Part shown: positions 24,484 through 33,504 of the stretch, piece after piece
Numbering within the stretch: position 1 is the first letter of the stretch
Layout of the letters: each line of letters starts with the position of its first letter
From: JBLXBZ01 sp048265185
GTDB taxonomy: Bacteria > Pseudomonadota > Alphaproteobacteria > Rhizobiales > Stappiaceae
Length of the DNA stretch: 64,000 nucleotides
NCBI GenBank assembly: GCA_048265185.1
Contig: JBLXBZ010000003.1
Span: forward strand, 372,001-436,000
Reading direction: 5' to 3'
Notes under the pieces: generated by a model
What the model was told of the DNA's origin: nothing
What the model saw: only the letters and a program-made list of their open reading frames with translations
Databases searched by the model: none
Translations under genes and position numbers: made by a program

Positions 24484-27462
24484 ATGTCGAAGACGCCAAA
24501 CGCCCCGGACCTCACCGCTGACGATCACCTTATATTGGTCGATGGCTCCACCTTTATTTTTCGCGCCTATCACGCGTTGCCGCCCCTGACGCGCAAATCC
24601 GACGGCTTGCCTGTTGGCGCCGTGTCCGGCTTTTGCAACATGCTGTGGAAGCTGCTGCAGGAAGGTTTGTCGCCGGAGCCGGGGGACGAGCCCACGCATT
24701 TCGCGGTGATTTTCGATCATTCGTCGAAGACGTTTCGCAGTGAAATTTATCCGGAGTATAAAGCCCATCGCCCGGAGCCGCCGGAAGATTTGATCCCACA
24801 ATTTGGCTTGATCCGCGAGGCGACCCGGGCGTTTTCGGTTCACTGTGTCGAGCAGGAAGGTTTTGAGGCCGATGATCTGATCGCCACCTATGCGCGCCAG
24901 GCGGCGGCCAAGGGTGCGCGGGTGACAATTGTCTCTGGCGATAAGGATCTCATGCAGTTGATCGGTCCCACGGTGGGCATGATCGACACCATGAAGAACA
25001 AGGTGTTTGGCGAAGCCGAAGTCTATGAGAAATTCGGCGTTGGTCCTGACAAGGTCATTGAGGTTCAAGCGCTTGCGGGCGACTCGGTCGATAATGTTCC
25101 CGGCGTTCCGGGAATTGGACTGAAAACCGCCGCGCTTTTGATCAATGAATTTGGCGACTTGGACAATCTTCTCGCCAACGCCGAGACGATCAAACAGAAA
25201 AAACGGCGCGAGAACCTGATTGAATTCGCTGAGCAGGCGCGGATTTCAAAACAGCTCGTGACCTTGAAATGCGACGTGCCTGTTGAAGTTCCCGTGCAGG
25301 ATCTCTCCGTCAGCGAAATTGACGGCCCCAAAGCGGTGGGCTTTTTGAAGGCCATGAGCTTCACGACGCTGACCCGGCGGGTGGGGGAGGCGATGAACGC
25401 TGAAATCGCTAATATTGAGCCGGCTGAATTTACGGTGGCGGGGTGGGACGCGCCTGACGCCAAAGGCCGTCAGGCGCTGCGCTCCGGGGCGTCTTCATTG
25501 CCTGGGGCGGCTGGACGGGAAGAAGGAGATGCGCCCGCCGTCTCTGATCCGGGCTATATGACGCCGCAAAATCTGGCGCAGGCGCGTAAAGAAAACGCGC
25601 TCACCTGTGAAATTGATCATGGCGCTTATGAGACCGTTACCGATATCGACCGTTTGAAAGCTTGGGTGGCTGAAGCCTTTGAGCTTGGGCTCGTCGCCGT
25701 CGATACGGAAACCACCTCGCTGGACGCCATGCAGGCCGATCTGGTGGGAGTGTCTCTGGCCACTGCTCCAGGCAAGGCGTGTTATATTCCTCTCGCCCAT
25801 GTGGAGGGGGAGGGCGACCTGCTGGGAGGCGGCGATCTGGTTCCGGGGCAGATTAATTTCGACGACGCGATTGCGCTGTTGAAGCCCATGCTTGAAGATG
25901 CGTCGGTGCTGAAGATTGGCCAGAACCTGAAATATGACTGGCTGGTCCTGAAGCGCTACGGGATTGAAATTACGTCTTTCGACGACACCATGTTGCTTTC
26001 TTACGCTTTGGATGCGGGCGTGGGAGGCAATGGCATGGATGAACTGTCGCAGCGTTGGCTTGGGCACACGCCGATTCCGTTCAAGGAAATCGCCGGTTCC
26101 GGCAAATCGATGATCACCTTTGACAAAGTTCCGTTGGAGAAAGCCAGCGCTTATGCGGCGGAGGACGCCGACGTCACCTTGCGTTTGTGGCGGGTGTTGA
26201 AGCCGCGTCTTGCGAGCGAAAAAATGGCGCGTGTGTATGAAACGCTGGAGCGGCCCATGGTTCCGGTGCTGGCGCGCATGGAGGAGCGGGGCGTTTGCGT
26301 CGATCGGCAAATGCTTTCGCGCCTGTCTGGCGACTTCGCTCAAGCCATGGCGGGGCTGGAGGCTGAAATTCATCAATCTGCAGGCGAGAGCTTTAATGTC
26401 GCCTCGCCGAAGCAGCTTGGCGACATACTTTTCGGCAAGATGGGGTTGCCCGGCGGCAAGAAGACCAAGACAGGCGCGTGGTCGACTTCCGCGTCCGTAT
26501 TGGAGGATCTGGCGGCGGAAGGACATGAGCTGCCGTCCTTGATCGTGAAATGGCGCCAATTGGCGAAGCTCAAATCCACCTATTCCGACGCGTTGCCGGG
26601 GTTTATTCACCCCCAAACCAAGCGGGTGCACACGTCTTATTCGCTGGCGGCGACCACTACGGGGCGCTTGTCGTCTTCAGAGCCGAACTTGCAGAATATT
26701 CCGGTTCGAACGGAAGAAGGCCGCAAGATCCGCAAGGCTTTCGTGGCGCAAAAGGGCTTTAAGCTGATTTCCGCCGATTATAGCCAGATCGAATTGCGAG
26801 TTCTGGCGCATATGGCGGATATCCCTCAGCTTAAACAGGCTTTCGCCGACGGTCTGGACATTCACGCCATGACGGCGAGCGAAATGTTCGGGACGCCTAT
26901 TGAGGGTATGGACCCAATGGTGCGCCGACGGGCGAAAGCCATCAACTTTGGCATTATCTATGGGATTTCCGCCTTTGGGCTGGCGGCGCAGCTCGGGATA
27001 TCGCGCTCGGACGCCAGCAGCTACATAAAGATGTATTTCGAGCGCTTTCCCGGGATCAAGGACTATATGGAGGAGATCAAATCCTTCGTTCATAGTCATG
27101 GATATGTGGAGACGATTTTTGGCCGGAAGGCCCATTACCCTGAGATCAACACCAAAAACCCGAACATGCGCTCTTTTTATGAGCGCGCCGCGATCAACGC
27201 GCCGATCCAAGGCTCCGCCGCCGATATTCTCCGCCGCGCCATGGTGCGCATGGAGGAGCGCCTAGCTCATTCGAAGTTATCTGCGAAAATGTTGCTGCAA
27301 GTGCATGACGAATTGATTTTTGAAGCGCCTGAAGACGAGGTGGAGGCGACGATCCCCCTTATTCAAGAGGTGATGACGCGCGCTTGCGAGCCGGTGCTGC
27401 AATTACGGGTGCCTCTGGAAGTCGACGCTCGCGCCGCCGACAATTGGGACGAAGCCCATTAA
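24484..27462 (+). CDS. polA: DNA polymerase I
   Basis: About 992 residues. The 5' nuclease domain starts at DHLILVDGSTFIFRAYHALPP, with VSGDKDLMQL and the helix-hairpin VPGVPGIGLKTAA. The 3'-5' exonuclease keeps its acidic residues: D407-T-E409 in VAVDTETTSL, the Asp of GQNLKYDW and the YxxxD of AYAAEDAD, so proofreading should work. Polymerase motif A is SADYSQIELR (Asp765), motif B RRAKAINFGIIYG, and motif C LQVHDELIF (Asp942). I chose ATG 24484 because the family N-terminus begins close to there; the frame is open further upstream (ATG 24463, GTG 24379). A roughly 40-residue unconserved spacer joins the nuclease and exonuclease domains. Confidence 0.95.
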   Translation: MSKTPNAPDLTADDHLILVDGSTFIFRAYHALPPLTRKSDGLPVGAVSGFCNMLWKLLQEGLSPEPGDEPTHFAVIFDHSSKTFRSEIYPEYKAHRPEPPEDLIPQFGLIREATRAFSVHCVEQEGFEADDLIATYARQAAAKGARVTIVSGDKDLMQLIGPTVGMIDTMKNKVFGEAEVYEKFGVGPDKVIEVQALAGDSVDNVPGVPGIGLKTAALLINEFGDLDNLLANAETIKQKKRRENLIEFAEQARISKQLVTLKCDVPVEVPVQDLSVSEIDGPKAVGFLKAMSFTTLTRRVGEAMNAEIANIEPAEFTVAGWDAPDAKGRQALRSGASSLPGAAGREEGDAPAVSDPGYMTPQNLAQARKENALTCEIDHGAYETVTDIDRLKAWVAEAFELGLVAVDTETTSLDAMQADLVGVSLATAPGKACYIPLAHVEGEGDLLGGGDLVPGQINFDDAIALLKPMLEDASVLKIGQNLKYDWLVLKRYGIEITSFDDTMLLSYALDAGVGGNGMDELSQRWLGHTPIPFKEIAGSGKSMITFDKVPLEKASAYAAEDADVTLRLWRVLKPRLASEKMARVYETLERPMVPVLARMEERGVCVDRQMLSRLSGDFAQAMAGLEAEIHQSAGESFNVASPKQLGDILFGKMGLPGGKKTKTGAWSTSASVLEDLAAEGHELPSLIVKWRQLAKLKSTYSDALPGFIHPQTKRVHTSYSLAATTTGRLSSSEPNLQNIPVRTEEGRKIRKAFVAQKGFKLISADYSQIELRVLAHMADIPQLKQAFADGLDIHAMTASEMFGTPIEGMDPMVRRRAKAINFGIIYGISAFGLAAQLGISRSDASSYIKMYFERFPGIKDYMEEIKSFVHSHGYVETIFGRKAHYPEINTKNPNMRSFYERAAINAPIQGSAADILRRAMVRMEERLAHSKLSAKMLLQVHDELIFEAPEDEVEATIPLIQEVMTRACEPVLQLRVPLEVDARAADNWDEAH

Positions 27463-27509
27463 GACGCGCGCTGTGAGCGTGAGTGATTATCTTTGAATTG
27501 GAGTGTTTG

Positions 27510-28199
27510 ATGACCCTGTTATTTCCTGTGCCTGAACCCGTTCTTTTGCCGGTTAATAACGGGGGCGACCTGAGTTTTCCTGTGCGCCGGGTTTATTGCA
27601 TTGGGCGCAATTATGCTGAACATGCGCGGGAAATGGGGCATGATCCAGATAGGGAGCCGCCATTCTTCTTTCAAAAAAATCGCGAAGACCTTGTGATTGG
27701 TGGTGGAGAAATTGCTTATCCGCCCGCCACCAGCGACCTTCACTATGAGGTGGAGCTTGTGGCGGCGCTGTCAAGAGGAGGCTCGGATATCGCCCCTGAA
27801 GATGCGCTTTCCTGCGTTTACGGCTATTCAGTTGGAATTGATCTGACCCGGCGAGACCGGCAAGCAGAGGCGAAAAAGGCGGGGCGGCCGTGGGAAGTGG
27901 GCAAGGCGTTTGTCAATTCGGCGCCCATTGGCTCTCTGGTTCCAGCAAGTGAGATCGGGCATTTGACCTCGGGCGCCATTTCCCTGTCTGTTGACGGAGG
28001 AACGCGTCAGGAGGGCGATCTGGCGCAGATGATCTGGCCTGTGAATGAGGCGATCGCCTGTCTCTCCCGTCTTTTCCCGTTAGCGCCGGGAGATTTGATT
28101 TTCACGGGAACGCCGGCAGGCGTTGGTCCGGTCAAGCGCGGGCAGAGAATGGAGGCTAGGGTCGCCGGGCTTCCCTCGCTATCTGTTTCGATCCTTTGA
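27510..28199 (+). CDS. Fumarylacetoacetate hydrolase family protein
   Basis: 229 residues. Family motifs are IGRNYAEHAREMGHD, FFQKN, and the metal ligands in YEVELVAAL, then VGIDLTRRDRQ, GRPWEVGKAFVNSAPIG, and the end IFTGTPAGVGPV. Small single-domain FAH proteins of this type act on acylpyruvates, oxaloacetate or related diketo acids; the substrate here is unknown. ATG 27510 follows TTGGAG by six bases; the open frame begins at a GTG at 27483, which I reject. It ends 56 bases before the convergent cobM gene. Confidence 0.88.
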   Translation: MTLLFPVPEPVLLPVNNGGDLSFPVRRVYCIGRNYAEHAREMGHDPDREPPFFFQKNREDLVIGGGEIAYPPATSDLHYEVELVAALSRGGSDIAPEDALSCVYGYSVGIDLTRRDRQAEAKKAGRPWEVGKAFVNSAPIGSLVPASEIGHLTSGAISLSVDGGTRQEGDLAQMIWPVNEAIACLSRLFPLAPGDLIFTGTPAGVGPVKRGQRMEARVAGLPSLSVSIL

Positions 28200-28255
28200 T
28201 CATGGGGCGTTAGCATCTGAGCTTGAGGGCTTTGACGGCCGTCAGGGGACATTTG

Positions 28256-29038
28256 TCAGGGAGTGGGCGCTTTTATCTTTTTCTTTGGCCGTAGCACATG
28301 CGCATGCTCAGCGTCATAAAGCGCCGAATCGCGGAAATCAGGTCCGGCGGCCAAAGCCTGCCCGACGAAAATCAAGGCGGTGCGGGTGATTTTCGACGCC
28401 CGCACCTTTTCGCGAATATCGGCGAGAGTGCCGTGAATGAACGCTTGATCGGGCCACCCCACCCGGTAAGCGACGATGACCGGGCATTCAGCCCCATATA
28501 GCGGGATTAAATGGCGTTCGATTTCACGCAAATTTCGCACGGACAGATGAATGGCGAGAGTCGCGCCTGATTTTCCAAGAGTGGTCAAATCTTCCCCTTC
28601 CGGCATGGAGGAGGATTTCATCGTGGTGCGGGTGACGATGATGGTCTGGGCGACTTCGGGCACGGTCAGCTCGGTTTTCAGCGCGGCGGCGGCGGCGGCG
28701 AAGGCTGGCACGCCGGGGATCACCTCGTAGTTAATGCCGGTTTGATCAAGGCGGCGCATTTGCTCCGCCGTTGCGCCGTAAATCGACGGATCTCCCGAAT
28801 GAACTCGCGCCACGTCTTGTCCCTTGGCGTTGGCCTTTTCGATTTCGCTCACAATTTCATCCAGGGTCATAGGCGCTGTGTCGAGCACATGGGCGCCTTC
28901 CGGGGCGGCGGCGACAATGGCCTCAGGAACCAGAGAGCCGGCGAAAAGACAGACCGGGCAGGACTGGATGAGCCGCAGACCTTTGACCGTGATGAGATCG
29001 GGATCGCCGGGGCCGGCGCCAATGAAATAAACGGTCAT
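28256..29038 (-). CDS. cobM: Precorrin-4/cobalt-precorrin-4 C11-methyltransferase
   Basis: 260 residues, SAM-dependent tetrapyrrole methylase. It starts MTVYFIGAGPGDPDLITVKG, with the SAM loop VHSGDPSIYGATAEQM, GINYEVIPGVPAFAAAAA, and RTTMKSSSMPEGEDL, which is typical of CobM/CbiF. It methylates C11 of the corrin ring. Its start overlaps the end of the cbiG-cobJ fusion by four bases, and it is the last gene of the minus-strand cob operon. Given CbiD, CbiG and CbiX in the same locus, the substrate is probably the cobalt-containing intermediate. Confidence 0.94.
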   Translation of the reverse strand: MTVYFIGAGPGDPDLITVKGLRLIQSCPVCLFAGSLVPEAIVAAAPEGAHVLDTAPMTLDEIVSEIEKANAKGQDVARVHSGDPSIYGATAEQMRRLDQTGINYEVIPGVPAFAAAAAALKTELTVPEVAQTIIVTRTTMKSSSMPEGEDLTTLGKSGATLAIHLSVRNLREIERHLIPLYGAECPVIVAYRVGWPDQAFIHGTLADIREKVRASKITRTALIFVGQALAAGPDFRDSALYDAEHAHVLRPKKKIKAPTP

Positions 29039-30879
29039 TTTGAGTCCTGTGATTCTGTGGTCGTTGGCGCGTCGATGCGCTTGGCGTATCCGCGCGGCGT
29101 GTAGACGAATGGCTTGCCGGCGCCTGTTTGAACGGCGCGTGAGTTGGAGGAGCCCACCAGAACGGTGGTCAACATATCCACCTCATCCACTTCCAGGGCG
29201 CTGAGGGTTGTCACGCGAACGCTTTCTCCCGCGCGTCCAAGGTTGGAGCCCAGCACCACCGGGGTGTCCGCAGGCCTGTGCTTGAGCAGAAGGTCGCGGG
29301 CGAAAGCGAGCTGGGTGCGCCGACGTTTGGAGACCGGATTATAAAAGGCGATGACGAAATCGCCTTCCGCCGCGGCCTTCAGACGCGTTTGAATGTCTTC
29401 CCAAGGAGTGAGCAGATCTGAGAGGGAAATGGCGCAAAAGTCGTGACCAAGCGGGGCGCCGATACGCGCGGAGGCCGCCTGCAAAGCGGAGACGCCCGGG
29501 GCGTTGATTACTTCAATTCGGCGGGCGCCGTCGGAGACGCCGCCGTTGTTTTCGTCGCGGTCAAGCAGCTCGTAGACAAGCGCGCCCATGGCGTAGATGC
29601 CGCTGTCGCCGGAGCAAACAAGGGCGATGGAGCGTCCTTCGCCGGCGCGCTCCAATGCGAAGCGCACCCGCTCCTCTTCTGCGCCAAGGGGAAAGGCGTG
29701 TCGTGGTTTGCCGTGGATGAGCGGCGCCACGAGGTCGAGGTAAAGCGAATAGCCCACCACCTCGTCGGCCTCTGAGAGCAGCTTTGACGCTTCGGGCGTG
29801 CGCCATGCGTCGCGCCCCGGTCCGATTCCGATCACGCAAAGTCGCCCGGTGGCGCGTCCGGTGTGGCCCACGTCGATTGGCGCGGGCGCGCGGGCGATTG
29901 CGACAGTGGCGTTAGCCGTTTTTTTCTTGGAAACGATAAGCTCTCCCTCTTGGCCCACGGCGCTCAGCGCCGCCCCCTCGCACACGCCGTGACAACCGAC
30001 TTCCGCGAACACCACGTCTGAAGGCGTTGCAAGGCGCGGAGTTTGCGCTTCAAGGTCGAGCGCGTCATAGACCCGAAACGGGGCGTTGAGAGCTTGGGCC
30101 AAAGCGTGGATCGCAGGCTCGTCCGCCTTGAGGTCAAGGCTGGCGACGACGGCGACGGCTTCTTCCGCCACGCCCGCTTCCTCCAGCGCTTCGCGGGCCA
30201 GATCAATGAGCTCCTGCGGGTCGCAGCCGCGCGCGCAGCCGGCGCCGATGGCGATTTGGAGCGGGTGATAAACAAGGGTTGAGCCATCGCCTTCTCGCCG
30301 CTCTTCGGTGACGATCAGCTGTAGATCCGCTTTTTCCGCGCGGGCTAAATTCGCTTTGTCCAGCCAATGGGCGCCGCCCTCCACCGCGACCTTCTCTCCG
30401 GCCAGCAAGCGCGCCATCACCTCCTTGGCGTTTTCCGGGTTTCTTAGCCGCCAACCTTTGGGGGGAGCGTCGAGAGCGACCCCGAAGGCGGTGTCTCCAG
30501 CGGTGGTGATCGCTGCGTGCCCGCCGAGAAGGACGGCTATTTGGCGGGCGAGTCGGTTGGCGCCTCGATGGCCTCCAAGCAAGGGCGCGATGCTCGCTCC
30601 ATCTTCCGAAACGGCCAGAACCGGTGGTTCTGAGCGTTTGTCGGTGATGACGGCGGCGAGGGCGCGAATCAGAATGCCAGAGGCGCAAACGCCGATAATC
30701 GGCGTGCCCGCCTGATAAAGGGCGCGAATATGATCGAGGGTGTCGGCGAAGCTGACGTCGGCGTTGCTGACGCGCCGCGCCAGACCATGCACCTGGGCGC
30801 CGGGGACTCCGGCGGCGATTTTACGGGCGGTCGTGACCGCAGCGGGCGTCAAGACGAGGAGAGCTGGGGAAGCGTCCAC
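29035..30879 (-). CDS. CbiG-CobJ fusion: cobalt-precorrin-5A hydrolase / precorrin-3B C17-methyltransferase
   Basis: 614 residues carrying two enzymes. The first 335 or so are CbiG: central part GTPIIGVCASGILIRALA and SEDGASIAPLLGGHRGANRL, C-terminal part IGAGCARGCDPQEL and DVVFAEVGCHGVCEGAAL. From about residue 345 comes the CobJ/CbiH methylase: GRLCVIGIGPGRDAW, VCSGDSGIYAMGAL, APGVSALQAASARIGAPLGHDF and FYNPVSKRRRTQL. CbiG opens the delta-lactone made after ring contraction by CobJ/CbiH in the cobalt-early route. The start is GTG 30879 with a strong AAAGGAG six bases away, overlapping the cobI end by 31 bases. No CobG monooxygenase is seen. Confidence 0.93.
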   Translation of the reverse strand: MDASPALLVLTPAAVTTARKIAAGVPGAQVHGLARRVSNADVSFADTLDHIRALYQAGTPIIGVCASGILIRALAAVITDKRSEPPVLAVSEDGASIAPLLGGHRGANRLARQIAVLLGGHAAITTAGDTAFGVALDAPPKGWRLRNPENAKEVMARLLAGEKVAVEGGAHWLDKANLARAEKADLQLIVTEERREGDGSTLVYHPLQIAIGAGCARGCDPQELIDLAREALEEAGVAEEAVAVVASLDLKADEPAIHALAQALNAPFRVYDALDLEAQTPRLATPSDVVFAEVGCHGVCEGAALSAVGQEGELIVSKKKTANATVAIARAPAPIDVGHTGRATGRLCVIGIGPGRDAWRTPEASKLLSEADEVVGYSLYLDLVAPLIHGKPRHAFPLGAEEERVRFALERAGEGRSIALVCSGDSGIYAMGALVYELLDRDENNGGVSDGARRIEVINAPGVSALQAASARIGAPLGHDFCAISLSDLLTPWEDIQTRLKAAAEGDFVIAFYNPVSKRRRTQLAFARDLLLKHRPADTPVVLGSNLGRAGESVRVTTLSALEVDEVDMLTTVLVGSSNSRAVQTGAGKPFVYTPRGYAKRIDAPTTTESQDSK

Positions 30880-31583
30880 GCTTCTGCTCCTTTATAAATG
30901 AGGATCATTGAAAAATAGGGGGCGATGTCATGAGGCAGCTCGTTCAGCGGCCAGACATATTCGTTTTCAAGGGTGGCTCGTTCTATGTATCCTGCCTGCC
31001 CGCAAAGTCCCATAGAAGAGAGCAGGGCGCGGATGCGCGGCAAATGGCGCCCTACTTTCATTAAGGCGACGGCCTCCGCCGCTTCAATTCGCGTGCGAAT
31101 GTCGGCGTCGTCCAACGTGGCGGGAATGACGGTCAGCGTGTCATTGCGGGCGGTTAAAGGCCGACCCAGCCGCGCGGCGCAAGCCATGAGGGATGAGACG
31201 CCGGGAATAATTTGACAAGGAAAGCGGCCTGCGAGGCGCTCATGGAGATACATGAAGGAGCCATAGAAAAAGGGGTCCCCCTCGCAGAGGGTGACGACGT
31301 TTTCTCCCGCTTCCAGCTGCGCTGCGATTTCGACCGACGCCTGATCGTAAATTTCCTTGGCGGGAAAGCGTTCGCCGCGCATGGGGATGGCGATTGGGAT
31401 TTCATGAATGTTTTCGGGAATGAAATCGGCGGCGATGGCGCGCGCGAAACTGGCGCCGTCGTCGGGCGTCGGATAGGCGATGACCCGGGCCGAGGTGATC
31501 AAGCGATGAGCTTTCAGCGTCATCAGCTCAGGATCGCCGGGGCCTAGCCCTACGCCGTAAAGAGTTCCGGGGGACGCGTTCAC
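30849..31583 (-). CDS. cobI: Precorrin-2/cobalt-factor-2 C20-methyltransferase
   Basis: 244 residues. Starts at GTG 31583, whose GTGA overlaps the cobL stop by four bases and which has GGAG nine bases upstream; the in-frame ATG at 31598 lacks a ribosome binding site. Motifs are LYGVGLGPGDPELMTLKAHRL, the SAM loop CEGDPFFYGSFMYLHERL, and QIIPGVSSLMACAARLGRPL. It adds the C20 methyl group early in corrin ring formation. It is translationally coupled on both sides in the cob operon. Confidence 0.94.
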   Translation of the reverse strand: MNASPGTLYGVGLGPGDPELMTLKAHRLITSARVIAYPTPDDGASFARAIAADFIPENIHEIPIAIPMRGERFPAKEIYDQASVEIAAQLEAGENVVTLCEGDPFFYGSFMYLHERLAGRFPCQIIPGVSSLMACAARLGRPLTARNDTLTVIPATLDDADIRTRIEAAEAVALMKVGRHLPRIRALLSSMGLCGQAGYIERATLENEYVWPLNELPHDIAPYFSMILIYKGAEAWTLPQLSSS

Positions 31584-32830
31584 TTGAGGAAGCTCCATTG
31601 GGTCACGGGCATAAATGTTTTCCAGCCGGTCAACGCGCCCACAGGTTTGGCCCGGGCGATGCTTATGCGCTTAAGCTCGCCGCCGTGGCGGCTGTGGGCG
31701 GCGATCAGAACCGCCTCGCTTTCAAGCGTGACCGCATTGGCGACGAGACGCCCGCCCGGTTTCAAGAGATTGAGGCATTCTTCGATCATGTTTTGGGCGC
31801 CGAGGCCGCCGCCGATGAAAATGGCGTCGGGCTGGTCCAGCTTTTCAAGACCTTGCGGCGCGACGAGGTCATGAATTTGTAAATTGGGAACGCCGAGCGC
31901 GGCGGCGTTGGCGAGAGCGAAGGCCCGGCGGCTCGCCAAAGGCTCAAGGGCGACTGCTTTGGCGCCGCGCGCCGCGCGCATCCACTCAATGGAAATTGAT
32001 CCGGACCCTGCGCCAATGTCCCATAGCAGCGCGCCGGGCGTGGGCTCAAGCTGAGCGAGGGTGATCGCCCGCACTTCGCGTTTGGTGATTTTGCCGTCGT
32101 GACGATAGGCGTCGTCGGGTAGTCCGGGAACCCGGGAGCGTAGCGGCGTGTCGCCTATGGGGTTCAATTCCAGCGCCAGAACATGAAGGTCCGCCACCTT
32201 ACCTTCGAAATCTTCGGCAAGGCTTGAAAGAATGCGTTCGTTCGGGCCGTTCAAGTTCTCTAGAACAGTCATGCGGCTTGCGCCATACCCTTCGTCGGCC
32301 AATAGGTCGGCGATGAGGGTCGGCGCCGCGCCGTCGCTGGTCAGGCACAAAAGCCTCGCCTTTGGCGCGAGAAAGGCGCGAAGACCGTCAATCGGCCGGC
32401 CATGCAGGGAAAGGCACTCAACGTCTTGCAGCGGCCATTTCAGACGGGCGGCGGCGAGCGAAAAGGAGGAGGGCGAAGGGTGTATGACGAGCTCTTCTTT
32501 TGCAAAGAATCGCGCCAGCGTGGCGCCGACGCCGAACCACATGGGGTCGCCGCTTGCGAGAACAATGGTTGGTTGTCCGCGCCGTTCTCGCAGCAAGTCG
32601 ATGGCGTTCAAGAAAGGCGCAGGCCATGGAATTATTTCAATCCCGGCGTCAATCTCTCCAAGCAACTCCAGCTGACGCGCGCCGCCGAAGATGGTTTGCG
32701 CGTCCCGTAGAGCGCTTTGCGCGCTTGCTGAAAGTCCTGTGCGGCCGTCTTCGCCAATGCCGATAACGGTGAGCCATGGCGCACCAAGAAGGGGCTCATT
32801 AAGGGGGGAGGCGTTCACGGGAGAGTTCAT
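31580..32830 (-). CDS. cobL: Precorrin-6Y C5,15-methyltransferase, decarboxylating (CbiE-CbiT fusion)
   Basis: 416 residues. The N-terminal CbiE methylase has WLTVIGIGEDGRTGLSASA, LASGDPMWFGVGATLARFF and SLHGRPIDGLRAFL. The C-terminal CbiT part begins near YRHDGKITKREVRAITLAQL and holds the SAM-binding LLWDIGAGSGSISIEWMRAA and FIGGGLG. The enzyme methylates C5 and C15 and decarboxylates the ring C acetate. It overlaps cobH and cobI by four bases each (ATGA and GTGA). Confidence 0.94.
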   Translation of the reverse strand: MNSPVNASPLNEPLLGAPWLTVIGIGEDGRTGLSASAQSALRDAQTIFGGARQLELLGEIDAGIEIIPWPAPFLNAIDLLRERRGQPTIVLASGDPMWFGVGATLARFFAKEELVIHPSPSSFSLAAARLKWPLQDVECLSLHGRPIDGLRAFLAPKARLLCLTSDGAAPTLIADLLADEGYGASRMTVLENLNGPNERILSSLAEDFEGKVADLHVLALELNPIGDTPLRSRVPGLPDDAYRHDGKITKREVRAITLAQLEPTPGALLWDIGAGSGSISIEWMRAARGAKAVALEPLASRRAFALANAAALGVPNLQIHDLVAPQGLEKLDQPDAIFIGGGLGAQNMIEECLNLLKPGGRLVANAVTLESEAVLIAAHSRHGGELKRISIARAKPVGALTGWKTFMPVTQWSFLK

Positions 32831-33504
32831 TGCGCGCGCTCTTCGGGCAGTCCGGCAGCCAGCGCATTCACCGCCGCCGCCGCCATGGCCGAGCCGCCGC
32901 GTCGCCCTTCAAGGGTTGCAAACGGCAAACCAAAGGCTTGTTGCGTCAACGCCGCTTTCGACTCCGCCGCGCCGACAAATCCCACAGGGAAGCCGAGAAT
33001 CGCCGCAGGGCGCGGAAAACCTTCCGCAATCCGCTCCAGAAGATGAAACAGCGCGGTTGGCGCGTTGCCGATGGCCACAATCGCGCCTTCCAGGTGATCG
33101 GCCCAAAGATCCACTGCCGCGGCCGAGCGGGTGAGGCCAAGCGCTTTGGCGTGGCTCGCGGCGCGCGGGTCGTTCAAGGTGCATATTATCTTCGCGCCTT
33201 TGGGCAGTCGGCTGCGAATCACGCCGTTCGCCACCATTTCCACGTCGCACAGAATGGGCCGCCCATGGGCGAAGGCTGTTTGGCTCGCGCTTATGATATC
33301 TGGCGAAAACTTGAGACCCGCGGCGATGTCCGTCATGCCGCAGGCGTGGATGAGACGGATGGCCATGTCATGGGTCTCAGGCGGCAACGCCGTCAGATCG
33401 GCCTCAGCGCGCACGATTGAGAAGGACCGGCGGTAAATCGCCGCCGGATCTCGTTCATAGTCGTGGATTTTAACCGGCGCGGCGCGCGGAAGCTGTGACG
33501 TCAC
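32827..33504 (-). CDS. cobH: Precorrin-8X methylmutase
   Basis: 225 residues. Catalytic His53 is in RLIHACGMTDIA; other family signatures are FSPDIISASQTAFAHGRPILCDVEMVANG (in part), LGLTRSAAAVDLWAD, and GFPVGFVGAAESKAAL. It moves the methyl group from C11 to C12 to give (hydrogeno)cobyrinic acid. Four-base overlaps with cbiX and cobL keep it in tight translational coupling. Confidence 0.95.
   Translation of the reverse strand: MTSQLPRAAPVKIHDYERDPAAIYRRSFSIVRAEADLTALPPETHDMAIRLIHACGMTDIAAGLKFSPDIISASQTAFAHGRPILCDVEMVANGVIRSRLPKGAKIICTLNDPRAASHAKALGLTRSAAAVDLWADHLEGAIVAIGNAPTALFHLLERIAEGFPRPAAILGFPVGFVGAAESKAALTQQAFGLPFATLEGRRGGSAMAAAAVNALAAGLPEERAQ

Noticed and set aside
28123..28389. Plus-strand open frame spanning the end of the FAH gene and cobM
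   Set aside because: It overlaps two convergent genes with clear families and has no homology features of its own.
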